From contig CALKDK010000059.1 in NCBI GenBank assembly GCA_938084055.1, positions 1-59,917 of the forward strand: a stretch of 59,917 nucleotides of DNA, given 5' to 3'. How positions within the stretch are numbered: position 1 is the stretch's first letter; every line of letters begins with the position of its first letter. Source of the stretch: an uncultured Luminiphilus sp. Lineage in GTDB: Bacteria; Pseudomonadota; Gammaproteobacteria; Pseudomonadales; Halieaceae. Positions 42,980 through 52,872 of the stretch are shown here, piece after piece. The position numbers and the translations under genes are program-made. The notes under the pieces are model-generated. The model was not told the origin of the DNA, did no database searches, and was given only the letters and a program-made list of their open reading frames with translations.

Positions 42980-45544
42980 TTAGAAGCTGTATTGCACTTC
43001 TACACCGGCACGGCGTTGGGTTCCGGGGCTGATAAAGGCACCGCCGAATTCAGGCGCAAGAATAACCTCGGCGATGAATTCCTCGTCGGTGAGGTTACGG
43101 GCAAAGGCCGTGATGCTCCACTTTTCACCGCGCAGGCCCAGGCGCAGGTTGGTCAGGCCGTAGCCATCGACCTGCGTTACGTCATAGCTGGCGGGCGGAC
43201 CCCCGAACAGAGTGGCTGGGACCACGTCATCCTGCACCGTGTGGTACCAGGTATCACCCTGATAGGAGTACTCAAGGCGACCGAACAGTTCAAAGGCGCC
43301 AATGGGCTGCGTGTACTGAATGGAGGCGTTGGCAGTGAACTCTGGATTATTTGGCACCTCATTGCCGGCGGTGTAAGGCCTCAGTGCATTCACGTCGATC
43401 TCGCCATCGACCATAGAGTAGCCCGCATCGAAGCGCAGTCTGTCAGTGATGGCCCAGGCGGCACTGAGCTCAAAACCCTGGAGCGTAACCTCATCGATGT
43501 TCTCCGCTGTTCTCAGCAGGCCGAAGGGGCCCACGAAGAACTCGAAGAACTGCATGTCGTCGACTTCCGTGTAGAACACGGCGCCGTTCAACTGCAGATT
43601 GCCATCAAGAAGCCCTGAACGGAAACCCAGCTCAAAGGAACTGGACGTTTCTTCCCGTATTACGTCCGGGGGAGCAACCAATTCCGCGCCACGGTTGACC
43701 AGATAGAAATTAACGATCTGATTGGCGCCTGAGTTATTGAACCCGCCCGCCTTGAAGCCAACACCCCAGCTGCCATACACCGTAGTGGAATCGGTGGCAT
43801 CCCAGGTCAGGCTGATCTTAGGCTGGAACTCATCAAAAGTTTCGCTGTTACCCGGAATGCTGGAGCTGACGGTGAAATTGTCAAAGTTAACAAAGCCCGG
43901 ATTCAGAGGAGAGCCACTCAGTGGCTGCCCATTCAGGGTGCACTGGCCGCCGCAGTAGTCGATATAGTTTGACAGTGCGCCGTCTGCAGGGGAGGGCACG
44001 TTGTTGGTGACATCGCGTTCCTCGGAGTCGTAGCGCAGTGCTACCGACAATTCCACCGCTTCGGTAATGTCGTAGTTAATTGAACCGAACACTGCCATAA
44101 CCGTCGTGTCAAAGGTGTCGTTCACCATCGCGTCGGTGAACTGGTTGTAGATTGTGGTCGGTACGTTGCTGGCGGCGTTGGGCCAGCTGCTGCCGTCGTC
44201 ACGCAGTTGCGACACAGCCTGGTAGCGCTCAATTTCAAGGTAGTACAAGCCCGCCTGCCAGCGCAGCCGCTGGTCGGAATTCGACGTCAGTTGGACCTGG
44301 AAGCTCAGATCCTCCTGAAAGCGCTCCTGGTACTGGTACCCGTCGCAGGTCGTTGGGCTGTAGGGCGGCAGGACCTGTGCGCCGGGCGCGGATCCGAAAA
44401 TAAAGGTGGGAGCTGGAAGCGGTGTTACACCCCCGGGCACCGCCGGGGTGTAGGAGGGTGTCAGGGCATCCAGAGAGCTGATGCAGGCGTCAGTGCCTCC
44501 GTAGAACCCAAAGGCACCGGAGGTTCCGTCAGCAATAAAGGTGTCCTCCGTATCGCTGTAAAAACCCCAGGCCGTCAGGGTAGCCCAGTCCATGTCCCAG
44601 TCAGCTTTGACAGAGAACTCCAGCACATCCTGTTCGTTAACCGGCCTTACGTTCGATGGGAACACAAAGTCATGAGTGTTAACGTCCTGATAAAACGACT
44701 CAGAACCCGGCGTTCCAAAGGGAACGAAGGGAGGTAACGCAAATCCAGCATTGAAAGTAATGGCCGCAGCTTCAGACTTGCCGTAGCGAAGCTTCGTGTC
44801 TATCGTCAGATCGTCGGTTGGGTCAAATACCAGTCTGCCCTGCACCGAATAGTTTTCGGCGTCGTCCACGACCTTATCGTTGAGAAATGAGTTGCTGTAG
44901 AACCCGTCCGTGGTGCGGTAATCGGCTGTCAGGCGGCCGGCAACATTGTCACCCAGTGGTCCTGCCACTGTAGCAAGGCCGGTGTAGGTGCCGTCTTCTG
45001 CAATGCTGGCCCGCACGTCGCCCTCAAATTCCTGTGAGGGTCGTTTCGTTGACATGATAATGGCCCCCGCAGCAGCGGAGCGGCCATACAAAGCACCCTG
45101 TGGGCCCTTGAGAATTTCGATCTGCTCGAGATCTGCATACTCACGGTTAAAGGCATAGGTATTGATGTAGAGGACGCCGTCAATGATCAAAGCAAAGTTG
45201 GTTTCTGCGTCGCGGGCGCCGTTGATACCGCGAATCGATATCGACGAGTCGCCCGTTTCAACGGTATTGACGAAACTCACCCCCGGCGTCTGGGAGATGA
45301 AATCCTCTGCGCGCTGGATGCCCATATCGGTGATCTGGCTCGATGTGAAGGCGGTCACCGTACTCGGGACGTCCTGCAGTGACTCGCTTCTGGCTCGAGC
45401 GGTCACCACAACTTCTTCAAGCTGAGCCTGGGCAATATTGGGCAAGGTCAATCCACCGCCGGCAGCGGTAAGGGCCGCAAGGGCTAGTGATACCCTGTTT
45501 TTAAGGTTGGCAGGTTTGTTTTGGCTTGCATTTTTCTTGTCCAC
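42980..45544 (-). CDS. TonB-dependent outer-membrane receptor
   Basis: Active uptake channel of the outer membrane, driven by TonB-ExbBD. The 854-residue protein has a signal peptide ending near Ala40 (NIAQA/Q), then LEEVVVTARARSESLQDVP leading into the plug domain (ALIIDGVLYINTYAFNR, LKGPQGALYGRSAAAGAI). A 22-strand-type barrel follows, ending in an aromatic VEVQYSF. The GTG start at 45544 follows GGAGG. Receptors of this class often carry substrates too large or scarce for porins. Operator site 7, about 105 bp upstream, suggests it belongs to the catabolic regulon and may import its substrate. Confidence 0.93.
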   Translation of the reverse strand: MDKKNASQNKPANLKNRVSLALAALTAAGGGLTLPNIAQAQLEEVVVTARARSESLQDVPSTVTAFTSSQITDMGIQRAEDFISQTPGVSFVNTVETGDSSISIRGINGARDAETNFALIIDGVLYINTYAFNREYADLEQIEILKGPQGALYGRSAAAGAIIMSTKRPSQEFEGDVRASIAEDGTYTGLATVAGPLGDNVAGRLTADYRTTDGFYSNSFLNDKVVDDAENYSVQGRLVFDPTDDLTIDTKLRYGKSEAAAITFNAGFALPPFVPFGTPGSESFYQDVNTHDFVFPSNVRPVNEQDVLEFSVKADWDMDWATLTAWGFYSDTEDTFIADGTSGAFGFYGGTDACISSLDALTPSYTPAVPGGVTPLPAPTFIFGSAPGAQVLPPYSPTTCDGYQYQERFQEDLSFQVQLTSNSDQRLRWQAGLYYLEIERYQAVSQLRDDGSSWPNAASNVPTTIYNQFTDAMVNDTFDTTVMAVFGSINYDITEAVELSVALRYDSEERDVTNNVPSPADGALSNYIDYCGGQCTLNGQPLSGSPLNPGFVNFDNFTVSSSIPGNSETFDEFQPKISLTWDATDSTTVYGSWGVGFKAGGFNNSGANQIVNFYLVNRGAELVAPPDVIREETSSSFELGFRSGLLDGNLQLNGAVFYTEVDDMQFFEFFVGPFGLLRTAENIDEVTLQGFELSAAWAITDRLRFDAGYSMVDGEIDVNALRPYTAGNEVPNNPEFTANASIQYTQPIGAFELFGRLEYSYQGDTWYHTVQDDVVPATLFGGPPASYDVTQVDGYGLTNLRLGLRGEKWSITAFARNLTDEEFIAEVILAPEFGGAFISPGTQRRAGVEVQYSF

Positions 45545-45650
45545 GGATCCTCCGTTAAGCAGTTGGGAAGTTGCTTGTATGGTGCTTTACACCTCATTTG
45601 TACAGCGAAATGCGGCGCTTGGATTGCTGGCGCGAGTAACGCATGCCAAC

Positions 45651-45666
45651 ACATGTACGTACAATT
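45651..45666. promoter_or_regulatory. Predicted operator, site 7 (TonB receptor)
   Basis: ACATGTACGTACAATT, two mismatches from AAATGTnCGnACATTT, with an ideal central ATGTACGTACA palindrome. It lies upstream of the minus-strand TonB receptor gene and overlaps the last two bases of the preceding CoA transferase gene. Confidence 0.5.
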
Positions 45667-46837
45667 ACGGCAGAAGTTCCAATATCTCCCTACGCTGGGC
45701 TTGGGTCAAGTCTAAATCTGTGAGGATCTGCGCGGTATTTGCGCCTACTGGGGCAAGTCGGGGGTCAATATCAGCGGGTTCCCTTGCGAACTTAAGCGGC
45801 GTACCGATGTGATCGTTGCCAGCGCCATCCTGCCAGCGCATGGCCCGCTCCCGGACATGATCCGCTGACCAGGCCTCCTTCAGGTCGAGTACAGGGCTCC
45901 AGCAGATGTCCCGGCCCTCAAACCAGCGTTCCCATTGTGCCAGCGTTTGGGTTTTGAAGGTGTTTCGGAGAAATCTGATGGCGGGTTCGTGGGCTGTACC
46001 CGCGGGCCCGGTCACGGCTTCGATAAACTCCGGATGCGCCAGGCCTTCAAACAGTGCGGTGACGAACTTGTGTTCGCCACCCCCCAGTGCCAGGAATCGG
46101 TCGTCAGACGTGCGGTAGATGTTGAGCATTGCGCCACCACCGTGGGTTCGCTCGTGGAATCGGTTGGGGGCCTGGTCCCCCGCAAATACGGGGCCGAGGA
46201 TATTGGGTGACGCCGCCAGCACAGCTTCATGCATACTCACATCCAGGTAGTCACCCTCGCCGGTAGTTTCACGACGAAACAGGGCCATGAGAATACCCGA
46301 CAGGGCTGACCACGAGGACAGCATATCGGAGATGGCCACACCAATGATGGCGGGGCCACTGTCATCCTCTGGTGAGCGTGTCAGGCTCAAGACGCCCGAT
46401 GCCGCGACCGTCGCCGTGTCGTGGGCGGGCTTGTCCCGCCAGGGGCCTGATTGACCAAAAGCTGAAATCGAACACATCACCATCCTCGGGTTGAGGGCGT
46501 GCACGGCATCTGGCCCGAACCCAAGGCGGCTAATAACGCCGGGGCGAAACGCCTCGACCAGCACATCAGCGGATTTGATCAGTGCCCGCAGCGCTGCTTT
46601 CCCCGACTCGGACTTGAGATCCAGGGCAATACTTTCCTTGCCGCGCTGGGTGTTGCGAAACATGACGGTCTCGCCCCCCTGTTGCCAGGGAAAGGCGGTA
46701 GCGGAGCGCGTGGGCTCCGGGGCTCGTGGATTTTCGACCTTGATCACCCGTGCGCCGTGGTCAGCCATCAATTGGGTTGCTGCCGGGCCCGGCAGGAAGA
46801 GGGACAGGTCCAGCACCGTAATGCCATCAAGCTTCAT
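45665..46837 (-). CDS. CaiB/BaiF-type CoA transferase (second)
   Basis: Family III CoA transferase of 390 residues: LDLSLFLPGPAATQLMADHG, VIKVENPRAPEPTRS, DLKSESGKAALRALI, VEAFRPGVISRLGFGPD. At the position of the usual catalytic Asp it reads LDVSMHEAVLAAS, with Glu. It lies nine bases downstream of the third CoA transferase gene in the same direction, and the two may act as a heteromer or on sequential acids. Together they precede the TonB receptor gene. Substrate unknown. Confidence 0.88.
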   Translation of the reverse strand: MKLDGITVLDLSLFLPGPAATQLMADHGARVIKVENPRAPEPTRSATAFPWQQGGETVMFRNTQRGKESIALDLKSESGKAALRALIKSADVLVEAFRPGVISRLGFGPDAVHALNPRMVMCSISAFGQSGPWRDKPAHDTATVAASGVLSLTRSPEDDSGPAIIGVAISDMLSSWSALSGILMALFRRETTGEGDYLDVSMHEAVLAASPNILGPVFAGDQAPNRFHERTHGGGAMLNIYRTSDDRFLALGGGEHKFVTALFEGLAHPEFIEAVTGPAGTAHEPAIRFLRNTFKTQTLAQWERWFEGRDICWSPVLDLKEAWSADHVRERAMRWQDGAGNDHIGTPLKFAREPADIDPRLAPVGANTAQILTDLDLTQAQRREILELLP

Positions 46838-46846
46838 CGGACGACC

Positions 46847-48040
46847 TCAGTTGGTGACGCCCTCAGATGCCAAGGCATCCAGTGCTGCAGCGTCCAGACC
46901 CAGAAGGTCGCCAAGAATCTCTGCGTTGTGGGCGCCGATCTGTGCGCCGGGCCAATCAGTCCTTCCGGGTGTTTCTGAAAGTTTGGGTGCGATTGCGGGA
47001 ATTTTCAGTGGGCTCCCGTTAACGTCAACCGACTCAAACATTCCCCGCGCGTTGTAGTGGGGATCCGTCATCATGTCCTCGACGCTGTAGATGGGCCCAA
47101 CCGGCACCCGCACCGCCTCAAGTTGGTCAATAATCTCCTGTGAACTGTGGGCAGCACACCAATCGGCAAGCGCTTGATCGATGGCGTTTTGGTGGATGAT
47201 GCGTCCCTGATTGTGTTCCATCTCGGGATTTTCGGCCATGTCCTCGCGCCCGGCCGCTTTCATAAGGCGTTTGAAAATGGAATCTCCATTGCCGCCGATG
47301 ACGACGTGTTTGCCGTCCTGACAGAGGTAGGTATTGGTCGGAACAATGCCGGTGATGGTTGTACCTGATGGTTCCCGGATCACGCCCGCTCCGTCGTACT
47401 CGGGGACGATGCCTTCCAGCAGATTGAAAACCGCCTCATAAAGTGCCACGTCAACGACCTGGCCCTCACCGGATTTATGCCGTTGAATGACGGCCAAAAG
47501 TACGCCGAGTGCGGCATGGATAGCCGCGGCTGTATCGCCGAGTGAAATGTTGGGTCGCACCGGAGCTTTGCCAGGCTCTCCGTTGATATAGCGGAAGCCA
47601 CCATAGCCTTCAGTGACCGATGCGTAACCGGGCTTGGCGGAAAATGGCCCGGTCTGGCCGTAGCCCGAAATCCTGGCAAATATGATGCCGGGATTAGCGG
47701 CCTTCACACGGTCGGGTCCCAAACCCCAGTCCTCCATCGCTCCCGGCCGGAAGTTTTCTACCACCACATCGGCTTTGCAGAGCAGTTCAAAAGCCAATTC
47801 CTGCCCTCGCTCAGTCTTGAGGTCTAGGGTGACACTTTTTTTGTTACGCGCGAGGGAGTGGTACCAGAGCGACATGCCGTCCCGGACCTCTCGCCACTGT
47901 CGGATGGGATCACCGGTCGGGGGCTCGACCTTGATCACCTCCGCGCCGAAATAGCCGAGAATGGTGCCTGCGAAGGGCCCCGCAAGCAGTTGCCCCATTT
48001 CGACAACCCGTAATCCCTCGAGTGGACGCTCTCCCGCCAT
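46847..48040 (-). CDS. CaiB/BaiF-type CoA transferase (third)
   Basis: Family III CoA transferase of 397 residues: LRVVEMGQLLAGPFAGTILG, VIKVEPPTGDPIRQWR, LDLKTERGQELAFELL, VENFRPGAMEDWGLGPD, ISGYGQTGPFSAKPGY and VVDVALYEAVFNLLEG. The residue matching the catalytic aspartate of formyl-CoA transferase is Glu in LYEAV. The ATG has a GGAG box 6 bp upstream. It heads a two-gene operon with the second CoA transferase. No copy of the shared operator lies upstream of it, so its membership in the regulon is unsupported. Confidence 0.88.
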   Translation of the reverse strand: MAGERPLEGLRVVEMGQLLAGPFAGTILGYFGAEVIKVEPPTGDPIRQWREVRDGMSLWYHSLARNKKSVTLDLKTERGQELAFELLCKADVVVENFRPGAMEDWGLGPDRVKAANPGIIFARISGYGQTGPFSAKPGYASVTEGYGGFRYINGEPGKAPVRPNISLGDTAAAIHAALGVLLAVIQRHKSGEGQVVDVALYEAVFNLLEGIVPEYDGAGVIREPSGTTITGIVPTNTYLCQDGKHVVIGGNGDSIFKRLMKAAGREDMAENPEMEHNQGRIIHQNAIDQALADWCAAHSSQEIIDQLEAVRVPVGPIYSVEDMMTDPHYNARGMFESVDVNGSPLKIPAIAPKLSETPGRTDWPGAQIGAHNAEILGDLLGLDAAALDALASEGVTN

Positions 48041-48186
48041 GACCTGCTCCTTTATTTACCGGCACGCCCACAACAAGCCGTGCCAAAGCGTGATAGTAAG
48101 GCGAACGACACCCGATCCCTACTTTCTCAATGTACCAGCATACGCATGAGGTCGGACGGCGGTTCCCAAACTTTGTTTTGTGGCGG

Positions 48187-51075
48187 TCAGGATTCCATGG
48201 CCAGTGCGGCATCCTGGACCCAAACGTCGATGCCGGGGCAGGCGCAAAATAGGTTGCGATCGCCGTAAACATTGTCAACTCGGGAGACGGGCGCCCAGTA
48301 TTTATCCCTGCGCAGCGACGGTATCGGCCAGGCGGCCTGCTCCCGGGTATAGGCGTGGGGCCAGTCGGAGGCCACGACATCGTCAAGGGTATGAGGCGCA
48401 TTTTTCAGCGGATTATCGAGGGGATCCCATTCGCCTTGTTCAACCCGACGAACCTCGTCGCGGATGGTGATCATCGCGTCGCAAAATCGATCGAGTTCTG
48501 CAAGGGGCTCGGATTCAGTGGGTTCGATCATCAATGTGCCGGACACTGGAAAGGACATGGTCGGTGCATGAAAGCCATAATCGATCAGGCGCTTGGCCAC
48601 GTCTTCCTCGGAGATACCACTGCGCTCCTTGAGAGGCCGAATATCGATGATGCACTCGTGTGCCACCCGGTTGTTGCGGCCCCGGTACAAAATGTCGTAA
48701 TGACCCTCGAGGCGATGGGCAATGTAATTCGCAGATAAAATGGCGACTTTGCTGGCATGGGTGAGCCCTTGTGCCCCCATCATGGCAATGTAGGCCCAGG
48801 AAATGGGCAGGATGGACGCGCTGCCAAAGGCCGCTGCCGATACGACATCCCGTTTAATGGTGGTTCCCGAACTGTCGGTGACAGGGTCGCCGGGCAGGTA
48901 GGGCGCCAGATGTTGTCCCACACCGATGGGCCCCATGCCGGGGCCGCCCCCGCCATGGGGAATGCAGAACGTTTTGTGCAGGTTGAGGTGGGAAACATCC
49001 GCACCGAACTTGCCCGGCGCCGCCAGTCCTATCAATGCATTCAGGTTGGCACCGTCAACATACACCTGGCCACCGTGGCCGTGCACGATCTCGCACAGTT
49101 CGACAATTGATTCCTCAAACACGCCGTGGGTTGATGGATAAGTCACCATGATCGCCGCAAGCTTTGTCCCGGCGGCACCCACTTTTGCGCGCAGGTCGTC
49201 CATGTCGATATCACCCTGCTCGTCACAGGCGACGATCCTGACCTGCATGCCGGCCATAATGGCCGATGCCGGGTTGGTACCATGGGCGGAGGCGGGGATC
49301 AGGCAGAGGTCGCGTTGACCCTCTCCCCTGGCTTCGTGATAGCGTCGGATGGCGAGCAGGCCCGCGTATTCACCCTGTGATCCCGCATTGGGTTGTAACG
49401 ACAGGGCATCATAGCCCGTACAGGCAACCAGCCATTCAGAAAGTTCGCCCAGTAGACGGGTGTAGCCCCTGGTCTGGTCGGGTGGGGCAAAAGGATGAAT
49501 CCGTGAAAAACCTGCCCAGCTGATGGGCATCATTTCGGTGCTGGCATTGAGCTTCATTGTACAGCTGCCCAGTGGGATCATGGCCCGGGTCAGCGAGATA
49601 TCGCGGTTCTCCAATTGCTTGAGGTAGCGAAGCATTTCGGTTTCAGAATGATAGCTGTCAAAAAGTGGGTGCTGCAGGTAGTCCATGCTGCGCTTAAGTG
49701 GCTCGGGGATGCCGCTGGGGACGTCTTCACCCTCACAGTGGGTGTCAAACAACGCTGCAAGTTGGTCAACTTCATCGGGGGTAGTCGTCTCATCAAGGGA
49801 AATGCCGATACGGTTCTCAGCCACCGGACGCAGGTTGAAACCGCTGTTGACCGCCATGGCCAGGATGCGGGCCTGATGTTCGCCCACATCAACCGTCAGG
49901 GTATCGAACCAACTGGTATTGCACAGTTCATGGGGGCTCGCTAACAGCGCTTGTGCCAACGAATTGGTCAGTCCATGCACACGCATTGCAATCCGTCGCA
50001 AACCCTCGGGGCCATGGTACATCGCATAAAGCGCAGCCATGATGGCTAACAGGGCCTGCGCGGTGCAGATGTTGGACGTCGCCTTTTCCCTGCGGATATG
50101 CTGCTCGCGGGTTTGCAGTGCCATGCGCAGTGCCGAATTGCCACGCCTATCCTTCGACACGCCGATCATCCGTCCGGGAATGGAACGTTTGAACCGCTCG
50201 CGCGTGGCGAAAAATGCGGCATGAGGGCCACCAAAACCCATTGGGACACCAAAGCGCTGGCTGCTGCCCACGACAACATCGGCCCCCTGGCTACCGGGAG
50301 CACGCAACAGCGTCAGTGCCAGCAGGTCGGTCGCAACTCCGACGAGCGTGTTGTGATCGTGTGCGGCAGAGCATAGCTGTTCCAGGGAACGAACCTGTCC
50401 GGAGCTGCCCGGATATTGCAACAGTAATCCGAATGCATCCCCCGCAGTGACAAGCTCTTCGTCGGCAACGACGACAACCGAAATGTTGAGTGGGGCTGCC
50501 CGGGTTTGGAGCACGGCCAGGGTTTGTGGGTGACAATCCTCAGTGACAAGAAAGCGGTTGGACTGATTGTTCTTGTTGACCCGCTGCATCAATGTCATGG
50601 CCTCTGCGGCAGCGGTGGCTTCATCAAGCAGTGAGGCGTTGGCGAGCTCCATGTCCGTCAGGTCCATGACCATCTGCTGGAATGCCAGCAGGACCTCGAG
50701 CCGCCCCTGGGAAATTTCGGGTTGGTAAGGTGTGTAGGCGGTATACCAGCCTGGATTCTCCAGCACATTGCGCTGGATTACCGAAGGCACAAAGGTGTCG
50801 TAGTACCCCATGCCAATGCAACTTCGCAACACCTCGTTTTCCCCTGCGTAGGTTTCCAGTCGCTTGAGGGCTTCATGCTCGGTAAGGGCGGGTGGAAGGG
50901 CGAGGGGGTCGCACAGGCGAATTTGCTCCGGTACTGCCTGGTCGATCAGCGAATCCAGTGAGTCCGTGCCCATGTCACGAGCCATGGCCTCCTGTTCCTG
51001 TGGCGATGGCCCAATATGCCGAAGGTAAAATCCAGCGTCGTGTTGGAGGGAGAGACGGTTGTTGAGGTCAGACAT
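48187..51075 (-). CDS. gcvP: Glycine dehydrogenase (decarboxylating), P protein
   Basis: PLP enzyme of the glycine cleavage system, decarboxylating glycine onto the lipoyl H protein. The 962-residue protein starts [16 protein letters not shown] after a short leader. It contains [13 protein letters not shown], the C-terminal [13 protein letters not shown]-type segment ([15 protein letters not shown]) and the PLP-lysine region [17 protein letters not shown]. The start at 51075 is preferred to 51132, which adds 19 unrelated residues. No gcvT or gcvH lies next to it. The 250-bp leader shows no glycine-riboswitch core that I can recognise. Confidence 0.97.
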   Translation of the reverse strand: MSDLNNRLSLQHDAGFYLRHIGPSPQEQEAMARDMGTDSLDSLIDQAVPEQIRLCDPLALPPALTEHEALKRLETYAGENEVLRSCIGMGYYDTFVPSVIQRNVLENPGWYTAYTPYQPEISQGRLEVLLAFQQMVMDLTDMELANASLLDEATAAAEAMTLMQRVNKNNQSNRFLVTEDCHPQTLAVLQTRAAPLNISVVVVADEELVTAGDAFGLLLQYPGSSGQVRSLEQLCSAAHDHNTLVGVATDLLALTLLRAPGSQGADVVVGSSQRFGVPMGFGGPHAAFFATRERFKRSIPGRMIGVSKDRRGNSALRMALQTREQHIRREKATSNICTAQALLAIMAALYAMYHGPEGLRRIAMRVHGLTNSLAQALLASPHELCNTSWFDTLTVDVGEHQARILAMAVNSGFNLRPVAENRIGISLDETTTPDEVDQLAALFDTHCEGEDVPSGIPEPLKRSMDYLQHPLFDSYHSETEMLRYLKQLENRDISLTRAMIPLGSCTMKLNASTEMMPISWAGFSRIHPFAPPDQTRGYTRLLGELSEWLVACTGYDALSLQPNAGSQGEYAGLLAIRRYHEARGEGQRDLCLIPASAHGTNPASAIMAGMQVRIVACDEQGDIDMDDLRAKVGAAGTKLAAIMVTYPSTHGVFEESIVELCEIVHGHGGQVYVDGANLNALIGLAAPGKFGADVSHLNLHKTFCIPHGGGGPGMGPIGVGQHLAPYLPGDPVTDSSGTTIKRDVVSAAAFGSASILPISWAYIAMMGAQGLTHASKVAILSANYIAHRLEGHYDILYRGRNNRVAHECIIDIRPLKERSGISEEDVAKRLIDYGFHAPTMSFPVSGTLMIEPTESEPLAELDRFCDAMITIRDEVRRVEQGEWDPLDNPLKNAPHTLDDVVASDWPHAYTREQAAWPIPSLRRDKYWAPVSRVDNVYGDRNLFCACPGIDVWVQDAALAMES

Positions 51076-51303
51076 GGTGAGCACGATCCTTGTGCCAGTC
51101 GATGCCAGATGGCTGCGCTGGGCGATGGTCAATCAGTCGCTAGTTTACCGCCTGTCTTGCCCCGACCCAAGAGAGAGTCTTCGGCAGTTTGTCTCTGCCC
51201 AGTGCCTGCTCCAGCCATCGGCGTGTTCGGGGCGGGTCGACGCCTCCGGCATGGCAGGATTACCGGGGCCACCACAAACTGCGATCTGACCAAGCTCCGG
51301 CTG

Positions 51304-51340
51304 CGCCCGATGATGAAGAGCCGGGCTCAGGTCTCCCGGC
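51304..51340 (-). terminator. Hairpin at the end of greB
   Basis: On the minus strand GCCGGG-AGACCTGAG-CCCGGC overlaps the greB stop codon. The following bases are TCTTCATC, so the T-run is poor and termination is uncertain. Confidence 0.4.
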
Positions 51341-51839
51341 AGGTGCCATAGTTCACGGCCACCAGGATCCAGACCTGTTGCCCGGCGGGGCTCTCGACAA
51401 TAATTTCAGCATCCAGCCCCTTGCCCAGCAAGGCGCGACCCAGCGGGGAGTCGCAGCTGAGCTTGCTGGCGCGAAGATCAAACTCATCGGGTCCAACGAC
51501 GCGTAACTCCTGGGTCCTGCCGTCGGGGTCCTCCAGGGTGACGTAGGCGCCGAAGTAAACCTTGGTGGGGTCCGTTGGGGGGTCTCTCACCACTACCAGG
51601 TCGTCCAGGCGTTTGCGGAGAAACCGGACCCGACTGTCGATTTCCCGCAGGCGTTTTTTACCGTAGATGTAATCACCGTTTTCCGAGCGATCACCGTTGG
51701 CGGCTGCGGCCTGCACCGCAGCGGTCACCACCGGTCGTTCTACCTTCCAGAGTTCATGGAGCTCGGTTCGCAGTGCGGCCTCACCTTCCGGCGTGATGTA
51801 GGGCGATCCTCTGGGTCGTGGGGGTCGGTATCGGGTCAG
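51327..51839 (-). CDS. greB: Transcription elongation factor GreB, apparent CTG start
   Basis: Rescues backtracked RNA polymerase by stimulating transcript cleavage. The reading frame extends from the conserved NGDRSENGDYIYGKKRLREI upstream through LRTELHELWKVERPVVTAAV and SPYITPEGE, the expected GreB N-terminal coiled coil. No ATG, GTG or TTG precedes these residues in frame. The only start-like codon is CTG at 51839, seven bases after a perfect GAGGAG box (51847-51852), giving LTRYRPPRPRGS and 170 residues. A GTG inside the gene at 51731 would delete the coiled-coil tip and is unlikely. The central PAGQQVWILVAV matches the C-terminal domain. Confidence 0.88.
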   Translation of the reverse strand: MTRYRPPRPRGSPYITPEGEAALRTELHELWKVERPVVTAAVQAAAANGDRSENGDYIYGKKRLREIDSRVRFLRKRLDDLVVVRDPPTDPTKVYFGAYVTLEDPDGRTQELRVVGPDEFDLRASKLSCDSPLGRALLGKGLDAEIIVESPAGQQVWILVAVNYGTCRET

Positions 51840-51938
51840 ACGACTACTCCTCGCTTGGGGCCTTTTCCCCGCCGGTCTTGCAGCGCGGGCTTAAATTACA
51901 GATCCTGCACAGTATTGTGCCAGCCAAGGGCTTTCAAG

Positions 51939-52790
51939 ATGACCCCTCAATCCCGTATCCGTGCAGCCATAGCCCGGCTGCCTTTGTGGCTGTCAACATT
52001 GTCTGTGGCTGCCCTCGCTGAGCCGTGTACCGAGTTGGAGGGCAATGCCCGGCAGGGTGGACTCCTCTGGGGCAGTGCACCACCCCACGCAAGTGTAGCC
52101 CTCGATGGAACCCCCGTACCCCTGTTACCCGATGGGTCTTTTGTCCTTGGTCTGGGGCGGGATGCGCCCAGCCAGCAGACACTGGTTATCGATGGGGATG
52201 CGGTGTGCGTCCGTACCCTTGCCGTGGCCCAGCGGGACTACAACATCCAACGCGTTGAGGGGGTCCCCCAACAGACGGTGACGCCCCCGGCTGAGGTGCT
52301 CGAGCGAATCGCACGTGAGCGAGAGGTCGTACGCAGGGCCAAGGCGCGACGGATCGAGCGGCCTGAGTGGTTGCAGGCAGTAAGGCTGGGCTTTGCCTGG
52401 CCAGCCACCGGACGGATCAGCGGTGTTTATGGCAGTCAGCGTGTGTATAACGGGACTCCGGGATCCCCCCACTATGGCGTTGATATTGCGGTCCCAACGG
52501 GACATCCCGTCGTCGCCCCAGGCCCAGGACTCATTACCCTGGCTGAAAATGATTTATTTTACTCGGGGGGTACGGTGATTCTTGATCACGGTTACGGTCT
52601 TTCATCGTCATTCCTGCACTTGAGTAAACTCCATGTCAGTGTCGGGGATGAGGTTAAGGTTGGCGATCTTATCGGCGAGGTGGGGGCCACCGGTCGGGCG
52701 ACGGGCCCGCATCTCGACTGGCGTATGAGTTGGCTGCACCAGCGAATAGACCCCCAGCTGCTGGTTCCTGCCATGTCTGGGCTGGAGTGA
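51939..52790 (+). CDS. Secreted M23-family peptidase (LytM domain)
   Basis: Predicted periplasmic peptidoglycan endopeptidase. The 283-residue protein has a signal peptide ([20 protein letters not shown]) ending in AALAEPC. An N-terminal beta domain of unknown role follows, then the M23 domain at about residues 175-275 with [16 protein letters not shown] (HxxxD zinc ligands) and [17 protein letters not shown]. The second motif is normally HxH and here is HLD, a variant I recall from related gammaproteobacterial proteins. The start follows AAGGG by 8 bp. It is divergent from greB. Confidence 0.88.
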   Translation: MTPQSRIRAAIARLPLWLSTLSVAALAEPCTELEGNARQGGLLWGSAPPHASVALDGTPVPLLPDGSFVLGLGRDAPSQQTLVIDGDAVCVRTLAVAQRDYNIQRVEGVPQQTVTPPAEVLERIAREREVVRRAKARRIERPEWLQAVRLGFAWPATGRISGVYGSQRVYNGTPGSPHYGVDIAVPTGHPVVAPGPGLITLAENDLFYSGGTVILDHGYGLSSSFLHLSKLHVSVGDEVKVGDLIGEVGATGRATGPHLDWRMSWLHQRIDPQLLVPAMSGLE

Positions 52791-52872
52791 CCGGCCACAC
52801 CCCCGGCAACAGGTGCGATTTACAGCGGCAACCCCGTATACTTCACCACCGACAAGCCCAATGGAGGATGCT

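Noticed and set aside
51076-51326. Possible glycine riboswitch upstream of gcvP
   Set aside because: The leader lacks the conserved aptamer core I would expect, and no tandem repeat of it is visible; a GAGAGACT-like stretch alone is not enough.
51016-51351. Small plus-strand open frame between gcvP and greB
   Set aside because: Composition is unlike a real protein, it overlaps both flanking genes in antisense, and no ribosome binding site is present.
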